Of a stretch of DNA of 64,000 nucleotides, positions 1 to 6,900 are shown piece after piece. Each line of letters opens with the position of its first letter. Position 1 is the stretch's first letter. Source of the DNA: UBA6952 sp045562575 (lineage in GTDB: Bacteria; Chloroflexota; Dehalococcoidia; Lucifugimonadales; UBA6952); assembly GCA_045562575.1 (NCBI GenBank), contig JBJKVQ010000018.1, positions 62,001-126,000 of the forward strand. Direction: 5' to 3'. The notes beneath the pieces are model-generated. The model saw nothing but the letters and a program-made list of their open reading frames with translations. It ran no database searches and had not been told where the DNA came from. A program made the position numbers and the translations under genes.

Positions 1-2
1 TA

Positions 3-608
3 GATTCAAATGGATTAATTCCAGTTATATGTCAAGATTCTATTACTCATGCGGTTTTAATGCTCGGTTGGGGGAATATAGAATCAATAAACAAAACTGT
101 TGAGTCTAATAAAGTGTGGTTTTATAGCCGTAGTAGAAATGAATTATGGCAAAAAGGGGAGACTTCAGGTAATTTCCTTAACCTAGTTTCTTTAACTCAT
201 GATTGTGATAATGATGTACTTTTAGCTATGGTTAGACCAGATGGACCTACATGCCATACAGGTGAAACCTCATGTTTTCATGGAAGTTTTACAGGCAACA
301 TTACTGAAATAGAGTATCCCAAAACAAGTAGTAATATCATTGATCAATTATTTTCAACTATTGGCAATAGGAAAAAAGAACTACCAAGTGGTAGTTATAC
401 AACAAAACTATTTCAAGATGGCACTCCTCGAATAGCACAAAAAGTTGTTGAAGAATCTGGTGAAGTTGCTATAGCAGCTACACTTGCGGATAAAAATGAA
501 CTTGTTAATGAAACAGCCGATTTGTTATACCATATTCTTGTTTTATTACAAAGTTCTGGTGTGGAATTAAGTAGTGTTTATGATGAGTTAATGTCTAGGA
601 TGAAGTAA
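3..608 (+). CDS. hisIE: HisIE, phosphoribosyl-AMP cyclohydrolase / phosphoribosyl-ATP diphosphatase (5' partial)
   Basis: Bifunctional histidine biosynthesis enzyme for the second and third steps of the pathway. The reading frame is open from base 3, and the residues before the first ATG (D-S-N-G-L-I-P-V-I-C-Q-D) match the conserved HisI start, so the gene begins upstream of the window. The HisI part shows FYSRSRNELWQKGETSGN and the metal-site stretch DCDND...GPTCHTG. The HisE part follows with KKELPSGSYTTKLF, the acidic EESGEV motif and the ETADLLYH helix. The fused HisI-HisE order is the usual one. It is followed closely by a small membrane protein and gcvT, so they may share a transcript. 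Apart from the missing N-terminus nothing is odd. Confidence 0.93.
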   Translation, partial: DSNGLIPVICQDSITHAVLMLGWGNIESINKTVESNKVWFYSRSRNELWQKGETSGNFLNLVSLTHDCDNDVLLAMVRPDGPTCHTGETSCFHGSFTGNITEIEYPKTSSNIIDQLFSTIGNRKKELPSGSYTTKLFQDGTPRIAQKVVEESGEVAIAATLADKNELVNETADLLYHILVLLQSSGVELSSVYDELMSRMK

Positions 609-611
609 CTT

Positions 612-824
612 ATGCATCGATGGGAAAAATACTGGATAGCTTCTGGGATAATTACTCTTATAGGGTTATTTTTAGTGTATTTATATCCATCATTAGCAGA
701 ACCAGTTGGTATAGTTTTAGTTTGGTTAGTTGGGTTATTGGGTTTATTTACTTTAATCTCATTTATCCTCTTTTTAGCGATTAGATTTAAACAATTAAAA
801 AAGACAAAAAAGAAAAATGGGTAA
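612..824 (+). CDS. small two-helix membrane protein, unknown function
   Basis: A 70-residue protein I do not recognise. Two hydrophobic segments (about residues 9-28 and 33-61) are separated by a short P-S-L-A-E-P turn, and the C-terminus is strongly basic (KKTKKKNG). This predicts a helical hairpin in the cytoplasmic membrane with the tail inside. It starts 4 nt after hisIE, and its last codons overlap the gcvT start by 8 nt, which suggests translational coupling in a hisIE-gcv transcript. No catalytic motif is visible. It is a likely real gene because of its spacing and clean frame, but the function cannot be given. Confidence 0.6.
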   Translation: MHRWEKYWIASGIITLIGLFLVYLYPSLAEPVGIVLVWLVGLLGLFTLISFILFLAIRFKQLKKTKKKNG

Positions 825-1893
825 GCGAACAAATTTATACAATAATTATTTTCAAAACGCAAAGATTGTTGATTTTCATGGTTGGGATCTTCCAATTCAG
901 TTTAGCGGAATCTTAAATGAGGTTAAATCTGTAAGATCAAATGTGGGAATTTTTGATGTTTCTCATATGGGACGAATTAACTGTAAGGGTGAATTTGTAA
1001 ATGAGTTTTTGGATTACATACTAACTGGAGATTTGGTTAACCTTAAAATAAACCAGGCTTCGTATATGTTTTTGTGCAACGAATACTGTGGAATTATTGA
1101 TGACTTGGTAGCATACAAAATCGATGAAAAAGAAATAATGATAGTTTGTAATGCTAGTAATAAAGATAAAGTAAATGATGCTTTGAATTTATATCGCAAT
1201 ACTAATACTCTTTTTGAAAATATAGTTATTGATGACTTTACAGATAATTCTGGAATGATTGCAGTACAAGGCCCCGTTTCACAAAAGATAATTTCTGAAT
1301 TATTTAATATAGAACAACTAAATATGAAAAGATTCCGATTTTCCCAGATTTCTTTTAATCAAGAGAATGTATTAATTTCTAGAACTGGTTATACGGGAGA
1401 AAATGGATTTGAAATTATTGCTGACACAAAATTGTCTTCTAAATTATGGGATGACTTAATCGGGCTTGGTGCTGTTCCATGCGGACTTGGTTCACGTGAT
1501 GTGTTGCGAATAGAAGCTGGACTATCATTACATGGCAATGACATTTCCTCCGATATAAATCCTAGAGAAGCTCAATTAGAAAGATTTGTTACTAACACTA
1601 AAGAAACCATTTACAAACAAGCGTGGGATAATATCCAAAATACCCCTACAAAAAAAATGTTAATAGGGTTTATAATTAAAGGTAGAGGAATACCAAGAAT
1701 TAACAATTCCATATTTCTTAATGGAGAATCCATTGGTTATGTTACTAGTGGAACATTTTCCCCAACTTTGGATAAATCCATAGGTTTAGGATATGTTAGT
1801 AACAAATTGGACCCAGATATGAATATTGAAGTTGAAATACGTGGTAAAAAATTTGAGGCAGTTGTAATAAAACTACCTTTTCTAAGGAGATAA
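817..1893 (+). CDS. gcvT: aminomethyltransferase, glycine cleavage T-protein
   Basis: The T-protein takes the aminomethyl group from lipoylated H-protein, releases ammonia and gives methylene-tetrahydrofolate. The N-terminus carries the folate-binding GcvT signature (DFHGWDLPIQF, then VGIFDVSHMG near residues 44-53). The family motif RTGYTGENGFE lies near residue 191 and GLGSRDVLRIEAGLSLHG near 226. At 358 residues it has the usual length, with a C-terminal barrel domain (GYVTSGTFSPTLDKSIGLGYV). The ATG overlaps the preceding small gene and has only a weak ribosome site. It is first in gcvT-gcvH-gcvPA-gcvPB, all tightly spaced, so the whole cleavage system apart from the L-protein is encoded together. 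Confidence 0.95.
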   Translation: MGKRTNLYNNYFQNAKIVDFHGWDLPIQFSGILNEVKSVRSNVGIFDVSHMGRINCKGEFVNEFLDYILTGDLVNLKINQASYMFLCNEYCGIIDDLVAYKIDEKEIMIVCNASNKDKVNDALNLYRNTNTLFENIVIDDFTDNSGMIAVQGPVSQKIISELFNIEQLNMKRFRFSQISFNQENVLISRTGYTGENGFEIIADTKLSSKLWDDLIGLGAVPCGLGSRDVLRIEAGLSLHGNDISSDINPREAQLERFVTNTKETIYKQAWDNIQNTPTKKMLIGFIIKGRGIPRINNSIFLNGESIGYVTSGTFSPTLDKSIGLGYVSNKLDPDMNIEVEIRGKKFEAVVIKLPFLRR

Positions 1894-1896
1894 TAT

Positions 1897-2280
1897 ATGA
1901 GCCAAAACGAGATAAGATATTCTAAAGAGCATGAATGGGTGAAATCTACAGAAGAAGGGTTAGTTTTTGTTGGGGTGACTCAATTTGCACAGGAACAGAT
2001 GGGGGATGTGGTTTTTGTAGAAATGGATGATGTTGGTACATCTTGTGATCAATTTACCAAAGTTGGTGAAATTGAATCTGTTAAAGCAGTTTCAGATTTA
2101 TATACACCTATAGGTGGTGAAATAGTTGAAACAAATCAAGAGCTTATCAATAATCCTGAACTTGTAAATAACGATCCATTAAATGGTGGTTGGATATTAA
2201 AGATAAAGGTTGCAGATATCCAAGAGATTAATAACTTGATGACTGAAGAAGAATACAAGAGTTATATTCAACAATTATGA
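1897..2280 (+). CDS. gcvH: glycine cleavage H-protein (lipoyl carrier)
   Basis: A small lipoylated shuttle protein that carries the aminomethyl group between the P- and T-proteins. The sequence has the typical opening YSKEHEWV, the TQFAQEQMGDVVFVE stretch, and the lipoylation site GEIESVKAVSDLY. The modified residue is K63. The end (NGGWILKIKV...MTEEEYKSYI) is also typical. At 127 residues it is full length. It starts 3 nt after gcvT with an AAGGAGATAAT ribosome site lying inside the gcvT end. Confidence 0.96.
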   Translation: MSQNEIRYSKEHEWVKSTEEGLVFVGVTQFAQEQMGDVVFVEMDDVGTSCDQFTKVGEIESVKAVSDLYTPIGGEIVETNQELINNPELVNNDPLNGGWILKIKVADIQEINNLMTEEEYKSYIQQL

Positions 2281-2290
2281 AAGGGATCTT

Positions 2291-3613
2291 ATGACTAAAC
2301 AGTTTCCATATATTGGGAATAGTGAAATAGAGCAGAAAGAAATTCTGGATTATCTAGGCGTTAAATCTGCAGAAGATTTATTTGTAGATATACCAATCGA
2401 ATATAGAGATAGTAATCTTTCAGATGTTCCTTCAAGTATGTCAGAAATGGAACTAGTAGATCATTTAAATTTATTATCCGAAAAAAATATAAATCTTAAT
2501 CCTTCAAAATCATTTATTGGAGCTGGTGCTTATCATCATTATATTCCATCAACAGTTCTATCTTTATCACAACGTGGAGAATTTCTAACTTCTTATACTC
2601 CTTATCAAGCGGAAGTCAGCCAGGGAACTTTACAAGTTACTTATGAATTACAAAGCCTAATCAGTGAATTGTACGGAATGGACGTAGCTAATGCAGGAAT
2701 GTACGAGGGTGGTTCAAGTTTGGCGGAAGCAGCTTTGATGGCATGTAGAGTTAAAAATATATATAAAGTTGCATGTTTGTCTTCTATATCTCCTAGATAT
2801 AAAAATGTTTTACAATCCTATTTAATTCCACAATCCATAGAACTAGTATTCATGGATGCTAATAATTTAGATATTAAAGAAAATGAATATGCTTGTTTGA
2901 TTGTTCAATACCCAAATTTTTATGGGTCTCTTGAAGATATGGAATATCTGCAAGATATATCTCATAAATCTAATGCATTATTCGTTGTGTCAGCTGATCC
3001 ATTAGCAGCAGTTATGTATAAGGCTCCAGGAGATTATGGAGCAGATATAGTAGTTGGAGAAGGACAAAGACTAGGTATACCAATATCATATGGTGGCCCT
3101 TATATTGGTCTTTTTGCCTGTAAAAGTGAATACCTTCGTCAAATGCCTGGCCGTATCGTAGGAAAAACAATTGATAAGAAAGGTGACCCTGCTTTTGTGT
3201 TAACTTTACAAACACGTGAACAGCATATCAGAAGAGAAAAAGCTACTTCAAATATATGCACTAGTGAAGCTCTGATGGGGTTAATGATGACCATATATGT
3301 AGCAACCCTTGGTAAGTCTGGATTGAAGCAAGTTGCTTCTTCTTGCTTCCATAATGCTCACTATGCAGCTGACCAGATTTCAAAAATTGATGGTTTTGAT
3401 TTGATTAATTCCAAACCTTTTTTCAATGAATTTGTTATTACTTGTCCAATTTCTCCAAAAGCAATTAACAAAAAACTTATTGAACTAGGAATTATTGGAG
3501 GATTAGACGTAAGTGATCAATTCAATAATGGAATATTGTTTTGCTTTACTGAAATACATTCTAAAGATTCTATTGATTCTTTAGTAGAAAGTCTTAAACA
3601 GGTTAATATATAG
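2291..3613 (+). CDS. gcvPA: glycine dehydrogenase (decarboxylating) subunit 1
   Basis: N-terminal half of the PLP-dependent P-protein, which decarboxylates glycine and loads the H-protein. It is one partner of the two-gene form found in Gram-positives, Thermus-like bacteria and archaea. Landmarks are FIGAGAYHHYIPSTV (near residue 76), SYTPYQAEVSQGTLQ, and NAGMYEGGSSLAEAALMA. The segment RLGIPISYGGPYIGLFAC and the arginine-rich PGRIVGKTIDKKG...QTREQHIRREKATSNIC follow. At 440 residues it has normal length. A ribosome site (AAGGGATCTT) lies just before the ATG. It does not carry the PLP lysine, which is in gcvPB. Confidence 0.95.
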   Translation: MTKQFPYIGNSEIEQKEILDYLGVKSAEDLFVDIPIEYRDSNLSDVPSSMSEMELVDHLNLLSEKNINLNPSKSFIGAGAYHHYIPSTVLSLSQRGEFLTSYTPYQAEVSQGTLQVTYELQSLISELYGMDVANAGMYEGGSSLAEAALMACRVKNIYKVACLSSISPRYKNVLQSYLIPQSIELVFMDANNLDIKENEYACLIVQYPNFYGSLEDMEYLQDISHKSNALFVVSADPLAAVMYKAPGDYGADIVVGEGQRLGIPISYGGPYIGLFACKSEYLRQMPGRIVGKTIDKKGDPAFVLTLQTREQHIRREKATSNICTSEALMGLMMTIYVATLGKSGLKQVASSCFHNAHYAADQISKIDGFDLINSKPFFNEFVITCPISPKAINKKLIELGIIGGLDVSDQFNNGILFCFTEIHSKDSIDSLVESLKQVNI

Positions 3614-3623
3614 GAAACCTAAT

Positions 3624-5081
3624 ATGAGTGAATATAATAAAATGCCTTTATTGATGGATTTGAGTAGGAAGGATAAATTTGGAGTAAGTTTATCCGAAAT
3701 TGATGTTCCTTTATCTGATCTACCAGAATCCTCACTTTTGCGTGAAGATATACAACTACCAGAATTGTCGCAATTGGATGTTGTTCGTTACTTTACAAAT
3801 TTAAGTCAAATGAATTATGCAATTGACACTCAATTTTATCCTTTAGGCAGTTGTACTATGAAATATAACCCTAAAATTAATGATCAATTAGCATCTCTAA
3901 AAGGATTTAGTAGTATTCATCCTTTAATTGAAGAATCATTGGTACAAGGTTCATTAGAATTGATGTTTAATTTACAAAGTTATCTATCTAATATTTCAGG
4001 AATGACTGCTACAAGTTTATCTACTATGGCTGGTGCTCAGGGAGAATTAGCCGGAGTGTTAATGATAAAAGCTTTTCATGAGAAACAAACTAGTTCTTCA
4101 AAACGAAATATTATGTTAATACCTGATAGTGCTCATGGAACAAATCCAGCGTCTGCATCAATGGCTGGTTTTTTAGTAAAATCTATTCCATCAGATCAAT
4201 ATGGGAATATGGATATAGATATTCTAAAAGAAAATGCTAACGAAAACTTAGCAGGCATTATGTTGACTCTTCCCAGTACACTAGGTTTGTTTGATAATCA
4301 GATAGTGGAGATCTGTAAGATTGTGCATGAAGCTGGTGGCTTAGTTTATGGTGATGGTGCGAATATGAATGCCTGGATGGGGCAAACAAAATTAGGTGAT
4401 CTGGGGTTTGACGTAATTCACATAAATCTTCATAAAACTTTTAGTACACCACATGGTGGTGGTGGACCTGGAGCAGGCCCAGTTTGTGTGAATGATACCT
4501 TGCTAAATTATCTTCCGGGTCCAATTGTACAACGAAATAATAGCTTATATGAATTTATAGAAATGCCAAATACCATAGGTCACTTAGGTACTTTTCATGG
4601 AAATTTCGGTGTGTTAGTAAGAGCTTATTGTTACATTAGGGCTTTAGGCAATGAGGGTATCCCTGAAGTAAGTAAAAATGCTGTAATGAATGCTAATTAT
4701 ATTATGAATAAATTAAAACATGCATATGATATAGGATTCGAAAATAGATCTATATGTATGCATGAAGTCGTTTTTACAGCTAGAAAACAAAAACAAAATG
4801 GAGTAAAAGGTTTAGATATAGCTAAAAGATTATTAGATTATGGTTATCATTCACCTACTATGTATTTCCCCCTAATTGTCGATGAAGCATTAATGGTCGA
4901 ACCAACTGAGTCGGAGTCAAAAAATACTTTGGATAAATTTATAGATGCTATGTTGCAAATAGCGATTGAATGTGAAAATAATACTGAGTTATTACATGAA
5001 GCACCCCATAATACACCAGTCCAAAGACTAGATGAAGCCTTAGCTGCTCGACAACCTAATCTCAAGTGGTCTGAAAAATAA
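3624..5081 (+). CDS. gcvPB: glycine dehydrogenase (decarboxylating) subunit 2
   Basis: C-terminal half of the P-protein, carrying the pyridoxal phosphate site. The motif NLHKTFSTPHGGGGPGAGP contains the Schiff-base lysine (K271). Upstream are FYPLGSCTMKYNPK and AGAQGELAGVLMI, and the cofactor-site stretch VYGDGANMNAWMG. At 485 residues it is the usual size. Spacing of 10 nt from gcvPA and matching strand support co-translation of the alpha2-beta2 enzyme. An Lrp/AsnC-type regulator lies immediately downstream on the opposite strand, a plausible controller of glycine or amino-acid genes, though its targets cannot be read from here. Confidence 0.95.
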   Translation: MSEYNKMPLLMDLSRKDKFGVSLSEIDVPLSDLPESSLLREDIQLPELSQLDVVRYFTNLSQMNYAIDTQFYPLGSCTMKYNPKINDQLASLKGFSSIHPLIEESLVQGSLELMFNLQSYLSNISGMTATSLSTMAGAQGELAGVLMIKAFHEKQTSSSKRNIMLIPDSAHGTNPASASMAGFLVKSIPSDQYGNMDIDILKENANENLAGIMLTLPSTLGLFDNQIVEICKIVHEAGGLVYGDGANMNAWMGQTKLGDLGFDVIHINLHKTFSTPHGGGGPGAGPVCVNDTLLNYLPGPIVQRNNSLYEFIEMPNTIGHLGTFHGNFGVLVRAYCYIRALGNEGIPEVSKNAVMNANYIMNKLKHAYDIGFENRSICMHEVVFTARKQKQNGVKGLDIAKRLLDYGYHSPTMYFPLIVDEALMVEPTESESKNTLDKFIDAMLQIAIECENNTELLHEAPHNTPVQRLDEALAARQPNLKWSEK

Positions 5082-5090
5082 TGATGTTTT

Positions 5091-5450
5091 ATGAAAAAAA
5101 ATGTTGAAAATGAAATTGAAGAACTGTTAGCTCAGATCGAACATAAATATCCCTCAAATAATGCTTCTGATTCTAATTTCATTTTGTCAATATTAAAAAA
5201 ACTTAAAATATTAAAACTTTTTAGTGGGATATTAACAATTACTTTATCTACTTTATTGATCACTAATGGCGTGATATCAATAGAACCTGTAATTATATTC
5301 TGCGTCCTCTTTTTTATATTTTTGATAGGTTATAAAACCTTAGGGAAATATAATCGACCAGCAAAGCGATGGAGGGGAGAAGTAATTGATGATTATTATA
5401 ATAAAAAATCTATTTCTCAAATAATAAAGTCTTTTTTTATCAAAAGTTGA
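5091..5450 (+). CDS. small membrane protein, unknown function
   Basis: A 119-residue protein I do not recognise. The first 45 residues are polar and charged (EEIEELLAQIEHKYP), then two adjacent hydrophobic segments (about 43-62 and 66-84) form a membrane hairpin. The tail is basic, with the motif RPAKRWRGEVIDDYY. It begins 10 nt after gcvPB on the same strand, so it is probably the last gene of the gcv transcript. Its end is only 2 nt from the end of the convergent Lrp-like gene. The RWRG-containing basic tail might contact membrane or nucleic acid, but that is a guess. Confidence 0.6.
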   Translation: MKKNVENEIEELLAQIEHKYPSNNASDSNFILSILKKLKILKLFSGILTITLSTLLITNGVISIEPVIIFCVLFFIFLIGYKTLGKYNRPAKRWRGEVIDDYYNKKSISQIIKSFFIKS

Positions 5451-5452
5451 TA

Positions 5453-5893
5453 TTATCCTAAAAGTCCAAAACCACGCTTACGTATTGCAAGATTAACGAA
5501 TGTTTCTGATCTTTTAATGCCTGGGGCTGTTGCAATACTTGTTCGTAATAGTTTACCTAATTCTTCTGTAGATGAGACTGCAACCCAAATAAATATATCA
5601 AATGTCCCAGTAGTTAATGCTACATATTGAGTTTCTTGTAAATTTGATAAATAATTTGCGACTTCATCTACTTTGTCAGGATCACTTTCAATTCCAATTA
5701 TTGCAACAGTATTATACCCAATCTTTTGTGGATCAGGTATTGCCATTATCCGCACAGTTTCATTTTGAATTAGTTTTCTTATTCTTCGGCGTATGGTACC
5801 TTCGCTTACATTTAAATCTCTTGCAATTTCTGCATTAGAGATTCTACCATTGTCACGGAGTATTTGAATTATCTTTTCATCTAATCTGTCCAT
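5453..5893 (-). CDS. Lrp/AsnC-family transcriptional regulator
   Basis: Feast/famine regulator. An N-terminal winged helix-turn-helix (LDEKIIQILRDNGRISNAEIARDLNVSEGTIRRRIRKL) is followed by a RAM/ligand-sensing domain (about residues 60-145) containing the VALTTGTFDIFIWVAV strand. The length of 146 residues is normal. I chose the ATG at 5893 because the ATG at 5905 lies directly on the AAAGGA ribosome site. The gene is divergent from nothing and lies between the gcv operon (convergent) and moaED. A 50-bp inverted repeat directly upstream suggests autoregulation. The effector is probably an amino acid, but the sequence does not say which. Confidence 0.9.
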   Translation of the reverse strand: MDRLDEKIIQILRDNGRISNAEIARDLNVSEGTIRRRIRKLIQNETVRIMAIPDPQKIGYNTVAIIGIESDPDKVDEVANYLSNLQETQYVALTTGTFDIFIWVAVSSTEELGKLLRTSIATAPGIKRSETFVNLAIRKRGFGLLG

Positions 5894-5906
5894 TATTTTG
5901 CACATC

Positions 5907-5956
5907 CTTTTTGTATAATTGTGTGATTATTATCACAATATTAATTATACAAAAAG
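5907..5956. promoter_or_regulatory. large inverted repeat, likely Lrp-type operator
   Basis: Two perfect 14-bp arms (5907-5920 and 5943-5956; left arm CTTTTTGTATAATT) flank 22 bp that contain a second inverted repeat, TGTGAT (5922-5927) with ATCACA (5932-5937). It lies immediately before the Lrp-like gene and its left edge reaches the ribosome site. AsnC/Lrp proteins bind AT-rich palindromes and commonly repress their own gene, so autoregulation is the simplest reading. The arms also contain TATAAT-like sequence, so the operator may cover the promoter. Confidence 0.6.
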
Positions 5957-6033
5957 TTGTTGAAAATAACAATAATCTAGTTAATATGAAACTTATTTGT
6001 TAGCATTGTTAACGATTTTCGTACAGATATACT

Positions 6034-6438
6034 TTAGGAATTCACCCATGAAGCACTATTTTCGAAGAATTCTTTTTTCCAAATTGGCACATCTTTTTTT
6101 AGTCGATTAACAATATATTGAATTGATTCAAAAGAGGCTTGTCTGTGTGTAGAAGAAACTGCTACAACTAAACTAGTTTCACCTATACCAACAATTCCTA
6201 TACGATGAGCGATAATAATATCGTGTATTTCCCATTTTTCAAAAATTTCTTTTTCAATTTCTTCTAGCATTAATTTAGCCATTGGTTCGTAGCATTCATA
6301 TTCTAATTTTGTTACTTTTTGCCCCTCAGTATATTCTCTAGTTACACCTTCAAAAACCAAAATAGAACCACAAGAATCTTTTGTTAACTCTTGTTTGTAT
6401 TTATTTGTTTCTAATACATTACTTGTTATATATATCAA
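6034..6438 (-). CDS. moaE: molybdopterin synthase catalytic subunit MoaE
   Basis: Large subunit of molybdopterin synthase, which inserts sulfur from MoaD thiocarboxylate into precursor Z. Features are the early GSILVFEGVTREYTEG strand-loop, the YECYEPMAKLML segment, HRIGIVGIGETSLVVAVSSTHR, and the C-terminal catalytic region LKKDVPIWKKEFF with the conserved lysines. The length of 134 residues is normal. It follows moaD by 11 nt in a two-gene moaDE unit. Demand for molybdenum cofactor is explained by the Mo hydroxylase subunit at 26331-28658. Confidence 0.93.
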   Translation of the reverse strand: MIYITSNVLETNKYKQELTKDSCGSILVFEGVTREYTEGQKVTKLEYECYEPMAKLMLEEIEKEIFEKWEIHDIIIAHRIGIVGIGETSLVVAVSSTHRQASFESIQYIVNRLKKDVPIWKKEFFENSASWVNS

Positions 6439-6449
6439 ATTATTTCCTT

Positions 6450-6695
6450 TTATCCTCCGCTTGCAGGTGGAATCAATGCTATTTCATCATCATTGTGTAA
6501 TTTATAGCTATCTTCTACATATGTCATATTAACAGCTATCATAATGCTTTCAAAGTAAGGGGTTATATTAGGTATTTCTTTTTTTAATACACCAATTATG
6601 TCAATAACAGTAGATGTTTCAGGCACATCCAATTGTATAGATGATCGTTTTGCTATTTCTTTTAGATTTGCAAATAGAAGTATATTTATTTTCAA
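6450..6695 (-). CDS. moaD: molybdopterin synthase sulfur carrier MoaD
   Basis: Ubiquitin-fold sulfur carrier of 81 residues. The beta-grasp pattern ends in DEIALIPPASGG, with the diglycine C-terminus that is adenylated and thiocarboxylated. It is upstream of moaE in the same transcript, which supports the molybdopterin synthase role over ThiS. A second MoaD-like gene lies at 26055-26318 beside the Mo hydroxylase. Confidence 0.92.
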   Translation of the reverse strand: MKINILLFANLKEIAKRSSIQLDVPETSTVIDIIGVLKKEIPNITPYFESIMIAVNMTYVEDSYKLHNDDEIALIPPASGG

Positions 6696-6838
6696 TTTGA
6701 CACTCTTACAATAACTGACATAGATTTTGGTTGATTTATTATAATATTAAGCCCTATATAAAGCAAAAAATACCATATTAAACTAATTTTTTTACTTTCT
6801 TGTTTACATAGCTCTAATATTGTTTTTTCGAATTTAGA

Positions 6839-6867
6839 TTGTTAAAAAACAAGTGAAATAGTAATAT
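6839..6867 (+). promoter_or_regulatory. candidate promoter for ileS
   Basis: TTGTTA (6839-6844) and TAATAT (6862-6867) are separated by exactly 17 bp, giving a predicted start near 6874 and a leader of about 27 nt. The rest of the 205-bp gap (6696-6900) is AT-rich. I see no T-box elements in it, such as the AGGGTGG antiterminator core. An AGGAG ribosome site precedes the ileS ATG. Confidence 0.4.
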
Positions 6868-6900
6868 TATTTAATCTACACATTACTAGGAGAAATTTAA

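Noticed and set aside
612..820. Glycine riboswitch before gcvT
   Set aside because: The gap to gcvT is filled by a small coding frame that overlaps its start, and no tandem aptamer pattern is visible.
6696..6900. T-box leader before ileS
   Set aside because: No antiterminator core, no specifier loop and no terminator hairpin are visible; the leader predicted from the promoter is only about 27 nt.
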